Positions 60,182 through 64,000 of a stretch of 64,000 nt of DNA are shown here, in pieces; within the stretch, counting starts at the first letter, position 1, and every line of letters begins with the position of its first letter. The position numbers and the translations under genes were made by a program. This stretch comes from Nocardia vinacea (GTDB lineage Bacteria; Actinomycetota; Actinomycetes; Mycobacteriales; Mycobacteriaceae). The stretch spans positions 5,456,001 through 5,520,000 of the forward strand of contig NZ_CP109149.1 of the NCBI RefSeq assembly GCF_035920345.1, given 5' to 3'. Under the pieces are notes generated by a model, which saw only the letters and a program-made list of their open reading frames with translations, was not told the DNA's origin and made no database searches.

Positions 60182-61123
60182 CTAGGACTTGCTGACCAAT
60201 GCGCGCAGAAAGAACGTGAGGTTGGCCGGACGTTCGGCGAGGCGGCGGGTCAGATAGCCGTACCACTGGCTGCCGTACGGCACATACACCCGCATGGCAT
60301 TGCCCGCGGCGGCCAGGCGCAACTGCTCGGGATCGCGGATACCGTAGAGCATCTGGTGCTCGAACCGGTCTGGGCCACGGCCGGTTTCGGCGGCCAGCTG
60401 TTCGGCGGCGAGGATGAGCACCGGATCGTGGGTGGCCACCATCGGATAGCCGGCACCACACATCAGGATCTCCAGACAGCGCAGATAGGAATCTGTCACT
60501 TCGGCGGAGCGCTGGTAGGCGACGGTATGCGGTTCCCGATATGCGCCCTTACACAAGCGGATTCGTGATCCGGACAGCTCGCGACAGTCCGCCTCGGTGC
60601 GATGCAGATAGGCTTGCAAAACGACACCGAGCCAGGGGAATTCGGCACGCACTTCACGAACCGCGGTCAGCGTGGCTTCGGTGGTGGTGTGGTCCTCCGC
60701 GTCGACGGTGACCCACACTCCGGCCTGGGCCGCTTTGGTGCACAGAATGCGCAGATTTTCGGTGGCAATGGCCGGGCCGTCGACGGGCAGCGCCTGCCCG
60801 AGCGCGGAGAGTTTCACCGACACCTCGGTGCGCGCCGTGGCATCTCGGAAGCCGTTCATTGCCGCCAGATCGTTGATCAGCGAAAGATATTCGGCCACCG
60901 TGACATCGGCCTGTGCCCGGTCGGTGGTGTTCTCCCCGAGGAAGTCGACGCTGACCAGCCGACGGCTCGCGAGCAGCTCCCGCACCACCGGAATCAACTC
61001 GTCACGGCCCTCACCGGCCACGAAGCGCCGAACGATCTCCGCGGTAACCGGCGTTGCGGTGACAATGCGCTTCATCCGCGGCGACGCGGAGGCCGCGAGA
61101 ATGACCGGCCGCAGTGGATTCAT
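60182..61123 (-). CDS. putA: Proline dehydrogenase
   Basis: 313 aa monofunctional FAD enzyme oxidising proline to pyrroline-5-carboxylate at the membrane face. Barrel motifs: VSVDFLGENTTDRAQADVTV, ARTEVSVKLSALGQALP, VWVTVDAEDHTTTEATL, SRIRLCKGAYREP, and the C-terminal RVYVPYGSQWYGYLTRRLAE. ATG 61123 overlaps the rocA stop (ATGA), so the two steps of proline breakdown are coupled, as in Rv1187-Rv1188. Confidence 0.95.
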   Translation of the reverse strand: MNPLRPVILAASASPRMKRIVTATPVTAEIVRRFVAGEGRDELIPVVRELLASRRLVSVDFLGENTTDRAQADVTVAEYLSLINDLAAMNGFRDATARTEVSVKLSALGQALPVDGPAIATENLRILCTKAAQAGVWVTVDAEDHTTTEATLTAVREVRAEFPWLGVVLQAYLHRTEADCRELSGSRIRLCKGAYREPHTVAYQRSAEVTDSYLRCLEILMCGAGYPMVATHDPVLILAAEQLAAETGRGPDRFEHQMLYGIRDPEQLRLAAAGNAMRVYVPYGSQWYGYLTRRLAERPANLTFFLRALVSKS

Positions 61124-62757
61124 TCCGACCCCATGTGCGGATACCGGTAATCACCCGGCGGCACGAAGGTCTCCTTGATCGTGCGTGGCGCGACCCAGCG
61201 CAGCAGGTTCAGCGGCGAACCCGCCTTATCGTCGGTGCCCGAGGCGCGCGCACCGCCGAAGGGCTGCTGACCGACGACCGCGCCGGTCGGCTTGTCATTG
61301 ATGTAGAAATTGCCTGCGGCGAATCGCAGTGCGGCCGAGGCCTGTTCGACGGCCTTGCGGTCCTGTGCGAAGACCGCGCCGGTCAGTGCGTAGGGTGCTG
61401 CCGACTCCACCTGGGCCAATACCGCCGCGTAAGAGCCGGGTTCGGCATCGTCGTAGACGTGTACCGCGAGGATGGGGCCGAAATATTCGGTGGCGAAGGC
61501 GTCGTCGTGCGGATCGTCCACCACCAGCACCGTGGGTCGGACGAACCAGCCCTCGCTATCGTCGTATTCGCCACCCGCCGGGATGGCGATACCCGCCGAC
61601 CTGGCGCGTTCGATGGCGGCGACATTCTTGTCGTAGGCGCGCCGATCGATCAGTGCCCCACCGAAATTCGCCAGATCGGCGACATCGCCGTAGCTGATTT
61701 CGCGGGTCAGTTGTAGGAAGTCGTCACCGATCGTGCGCCACACCGAGCGAGCGATATATGCACGCGAAGCCGCCGAACATTTCTGGCCCTGATATTCGTA
61801 GGCACCGCGAATCAGCGCGGTGCGCAAGGCATCCGGATCGGCGGACGGGTGCGCGACGATGAAGTCCTTACCGCCGGTCTCACCCACCAAGCGTGGATAG
61901 CCGTGATAGCGGCCGATATTCGCGCCGACCTGGGACCACAGGAACTGAAATGTCTTGGTGGAGCCGGTGAAATGGATACCCGCCAGCCGCGGATCGACGA
62001 GCGCGACCTCCGACAGTTCGACACCGTCGCCGGTCACCATATTGATGACGCCCGGCGGCAGTCCCGCCGCCTCCAGCAGCTGCATCGTGTAGAAGGCCGC
62101 GAGCGTCTGCGTCGGCGAGGGCTTCCACACCACGGTATTGCCCATCAACGCGGGCGCGGTCGGCAGATTGCCCGCGATCGCGGTGAAGTTGAAGGGCGTG
62201 ATCGCGTAGACGAACCCCTCCAGCGGCCGGTAGTCCATCTGGTTCCACACGCCGGCGCTCGACTGCGGCTGCTGCTGCAGAATCTGGCTCGCGAAGGCGA
62301 CATTGAACCGCCAGAAGTCGACCAATTCGCACGGCGCATCGATTTCGGCCTGCTGGACCGTCTTGGATTGACCGAGCATGGTCGCGGCGGCGACCGTCTC
62401 CCGCCACGGCCCGGCCAGCAAATCCGCCGCGCGCAGGAAGACGGCAGCCCGCTCGCCGAAGGTCGTGCTGCGCCAGCCGGGCGCCGCCGCGATCGCGGCC
62501 TCGATGGCGCCGTGGGCTTCCGAATGGGTGGTGTCGGTGTAGGTGCCGAGCACCTGCCGATGCCGGTGCGGGGCGACGATATCGTGCCGAGCCCCGATGC
62601 CCGGCCGGTGTTTGCCACCGATGACCAGCGGAATATCGATGGATTCGGCGGCGATCTCGGTGAGCTTGGTGATCAGCAGTTCCCGCTCAGGGCTGCCCGG
62701 CGCGTAGGAATGCACCGGCTCGTTGCTGGGGATAGGGACTACCGTGACAGCGTCCAT
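61120..62757 (-). CDS. rocA: 1-pyrroline-5-carboxylate dehydrogenase
   Basis: 545 aa, near the mycobacterial size (543). Oxidises P5C/glutamate semialdehyde to glutamate with NAD. ALDH motifs: YAITPFNFTAIAGNLPTAPA, the Glu in PRLVGETGGKDFIVAHPS, the nucleophile Cys in EYQGQKCSAASRAYI, and EYFGPILAVHVYDD. The second step of proline catabolism. It is first in the operon with putA. Confidence 0.96.
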   Translation of the reverse strand: MDAVTVVPIPSNEPVHSYAPGSPERELLITKLTEIAAESIDIPLVIGGKHRPGIGARHDIVAPHRHRQVLGTYTDTTHSEAHGAIEAAIAAAPGWRSTTFGERAAVFLRAADLLAGPWRETVAAATMLGQSKTVQQAEIDAPCELVDFWRFNVAFASQILQQQPQSSAGVWNQMDYRPLEGFVYAITPFNFTAIAGNLPTAPALMGNTVVWKPSPTQTLAAFYTMQLLEAAGLPPGVINMVTGDGVELSEVALVDPRLAGIHFTGSTKTFQFLWSQVGANIGRYHGYPRLVGETGGKDFIVAHPSADPDALRTALIRGAYEYQGQKCSAASRAYIARSVWRTIGDDFLQLTREISYGDVADLANFGGALIDRRAYDKNVAAIERARSAGIAIPAGGEYDDSEGWFVRPTVLVVDDPHDDAFATEYFGPILAVHVYDDAEPGSYAAVLAQVESAAPYALTGAVFAQDRKAVEQASAALRFAAGNFYINDKPTGAVVGQQPFGGARASGTDDKAGSPLNLLRWVAPRTIKETFVPPGDYRYPHMGSE

Positions 62758-62808
62758 ACCCCAAGGCTAACGCCGTTCCCAGGCCGTCGGGCACGACTGC
62801 GGGACGTG

Positions 62809-63954
62809 TCAGGCCAGGCGTTGCGCCGCGGCCTCGATGCGTTCGTCGGAAGCGGTCAGCGCGATGCGCACGTACTCCCCCGCGCCCGGTCCGTAGAAGT
62901 CGCCGGGTGCGGCGAGGATGCCGCGCTCGGCCAGCCACTCCAGGGTGGTGCGGCACGGTTCGCCCCTGGTGGACCACAGGTAGAGGCCCGCTTCAGAGTG
63001 ATCGATGCGGAAACCGGCGCCCTGCAAGGCCTTTCGCAGCACCTCGCGACGCGCACGGTAGCGCTCACGTTGCACTGCCTCATGGGCGTCGTCACCGAGC
63101 GCGGCGGTCATGGCCGCCTGGATCGGGAACGGCACCATCATGCCGGAGTGCTTGCGCACCTCGAGCAATTCGGCGACGAGTTCCGCATCACCCACCACGA
63201 ATCCGGCGCGGTAGCTGGCCAGGTTGGAGGTCTTCGACAGCGAGTGCACCGCGAGCAGGCCGGTGTGGTCGCCGTCGCACACCTCCGGATCGAGGATCGA
63301 GACGGCGCCGCCCGGAGCGGAGCCTGCGGAGCGACCAGATGATACGGACCATGCCAAGCCCAAGTAGCACTCGTCGGAGGCCACGACCGCGCCGCGCTCA
63401 CGCGCGAACTGCACCACCTTGCGCAGATGCTCGACACCGAGCACCTTCCCCGTCGGGTTCGACGGGGAGTTCACATAGATAAGGGCAGGCGATTGCGGAC
63501 CCAACTGGGTCAGGCCATCCGCTCGCACCACTTTGGTACCGGCCAGCAGCGCACCCACCTCGTAGGTCGGGTAGGCGACCTCCGGGATGACGACCAGATC
63601 GTCCGCACCGAGCCCGAGCAGCCGCGGCAGCCCGGCGATCAGCTCCTTGGTGCCGATCACCGGCAGCACCGCGGCCGGGTCGAGTCCGGTGATCCCGTAG
63701 CGCCGCTTCAGTGCATCGACCGCCGCGGCCCGCAGTTCGGGCGTGCCGTGCGTGGTCGGATATCCGGGCACGTCGGCGACCGAACTCAATGCCGCACGGA
63801 TCAGCGGGTCCACCGGATCGACCGGGGTGCCGACCGAAAGGTCGACGATCCCGTCCGGATGCGCGGCGGCCTTGGCCTTCACCGACGCAATGGTGTCCCA
63901 GGGAAAATCGGGCAGCAGAGCGCTGACCCGGCGACGCGGTGACACAGAACTCAC
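62809..63954 (-). CDS. dapC: Succinyldiaminopimelate transaminase (DapC-type), Rv1178-like
   Basis: 381 aa fold-type I PLP enzyme. Motifs: IVDLSVGTPVDPVDPLIRAA, LIYVNSPSNPTGKVLGVEH, ASDECYLGLAW, the PLP Lys in AVHSLSKTSNLASYRAGF and YLWSTRGEPCRTTLEWLAE. It converts N-succinyl-2-amino-6-ketopimelate to N-succinyl-LL-DAP. A Ser/Gly-rich insert (SVSSGRSAGSAPGGAV) follows the ECYLGLAW block and is unusual. GTG 63954 or GTG 63945 is the start. It lies 14 bases after a ferredoxin-type gene tail, the Rv1177-Rv1178 arrangement. Confidence 0.88.
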   Translation of the reverse strand: MSSVSPRRRVSALLPDFPWDTIASVKAKAAAHPDGIVDLSVGTPVDPVDPLIRAALSSVADVPGYPTTHGTPELRAAAVDALKRRYGITGLDPAAVLPVIGTKELIAGLPRLLGLGADDLVVIPEVAYPTYEVGALLAGTKVVRADGLTQLGPQSPALIYVNSPSNPTGKVLGVEHLRKVVQFARERGAVVASDECYLGLAWSVSSGRSAGSAPGGAVSILDPEVCDGDHTGLLAVHSLSKTSNLASYRAGFVVGDAELVAELLEVRKHSGMMVPFPIQAAMTAALGDDAHEAVQRERYRARREVLRKALQGAGFRIDHSEAGLYLWSTRGEPCRTTLEWLAERGILAAPGDFYGPGAGEYVRIALTASDERIEAAAQRLA

Positions 63955-63968
63955 TCAGTACCTATTAC

Positions 63969-64000
63969 TCATTCAGTCGCCATGGGCGGCAACTCTTTGA
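63969..64000 (-). CDS. Probable ferredoxin FdxC, last codons
   Basis: The last ten codons of a minus-strand gene read KELPPMATE and stop at 63969, cut by the window edge. The sequence and the place directly before the DapC gene fit the C-terminus of the mycobacterial-type 7Fe ferredoxin (Rv1177, ending in a LPP-containing tail). Too short to prove. Confidence 0.45.
   Translation of the reverse strand, partial: KELPPMATE

Overview
The window is high-GC, densely coded DNA from an actinomycete of the order Mycobacteriales. A Nocardia-like genome is the best fit, but that genus call is inference. The support is the gene set and order: sigE-rseA-htrA-tatB, gpgS-folP2-fadD6, glgM/glgC, dapD/dapE/dapC, tagA, mrp, corA, rocA-putA and a DUF3117 gene all recall the Mycobacterium tuberculosis Rv1177-Rv1239c neighbourhood, while no PE/PPE or ESX genes are present. 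Many genes use GTG starts, and stop-start overlaps of the ATGA/GTGA type are common. I see no tRNA, rRNA, insertion sequence or CRISPR array.

Layout. 1-8.4 kb: a PadR regulator start, an osmoprotectant-type ABC transporter with two binding proteins, a MarR/mycothiol-dependent enzyme pair, a CBS protein and malic enzyme. 8.4-20.1 kb: a flavoprotein-membrane-PHP operon, corA, a CitE-like lyase operon, MgtE_N/CBS and DUF1003 proteins, two secreted lytic transglycosylases and mrp. 20.1-20.6 kb: a decayed copy of the mrp 3' end and a 19-nt degenerate repeat. 20.6-31.3 kb: a DivIVA-like repeat protein, tagA, DUF3117, an RlmA-like methyltransferase, glgM/glgC, an O-methyltransferase and the sigE stress operon. 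Compared with my memory of H37Rv, this block is inverted relative to both flanks. 31.4-40.4 kb: accessory genes (an HTH protein of unknown function, XdhC, a MarR-controlled flavin monooxygenase, a SalK/SCO6745-like protein and an Scr1/DUF397 regulatory locus). 40.4-48.2 kb: conserved core (gpgS, folP2, fadD6, two LOG-type proteins, dapE, an HflX N-domain protein, dapD). 48.2-54.6 kb: a surface and secretion island (class F-like sortase, cutinase-type esterase with long C-terminal part, two roughly 29-residue hydrophobic peptides, an ice-binding-domain protein with Thr/Pro and Gly-rich repeats) followed by two wrecked genes. 54.6-64 kb: an F420-type oxidoreductase, fadD36, three tandem MpaB/DUF2236-type oxygenase paralogs with a TetR regulator, and putA-rocA-dapC-fdx.

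How parts work together. The DUF2236 paralogs share a TGAGA-N17-TCTCA operator and probably form a small TetR regulon. The SigE operon couples envelope-stress sensing to a membrane protease and a Tat component. The surface island combines a sortase, a lipid-active esterase, hydrophobic microproteins and a repeat-rich secreted protein, and is the most likely source of undescribed biology besides the DUF2236 regulon. Several regulators (PadR, two MarR, Scr1-type, TetR) sit beside inverted repeats that look like their operators.
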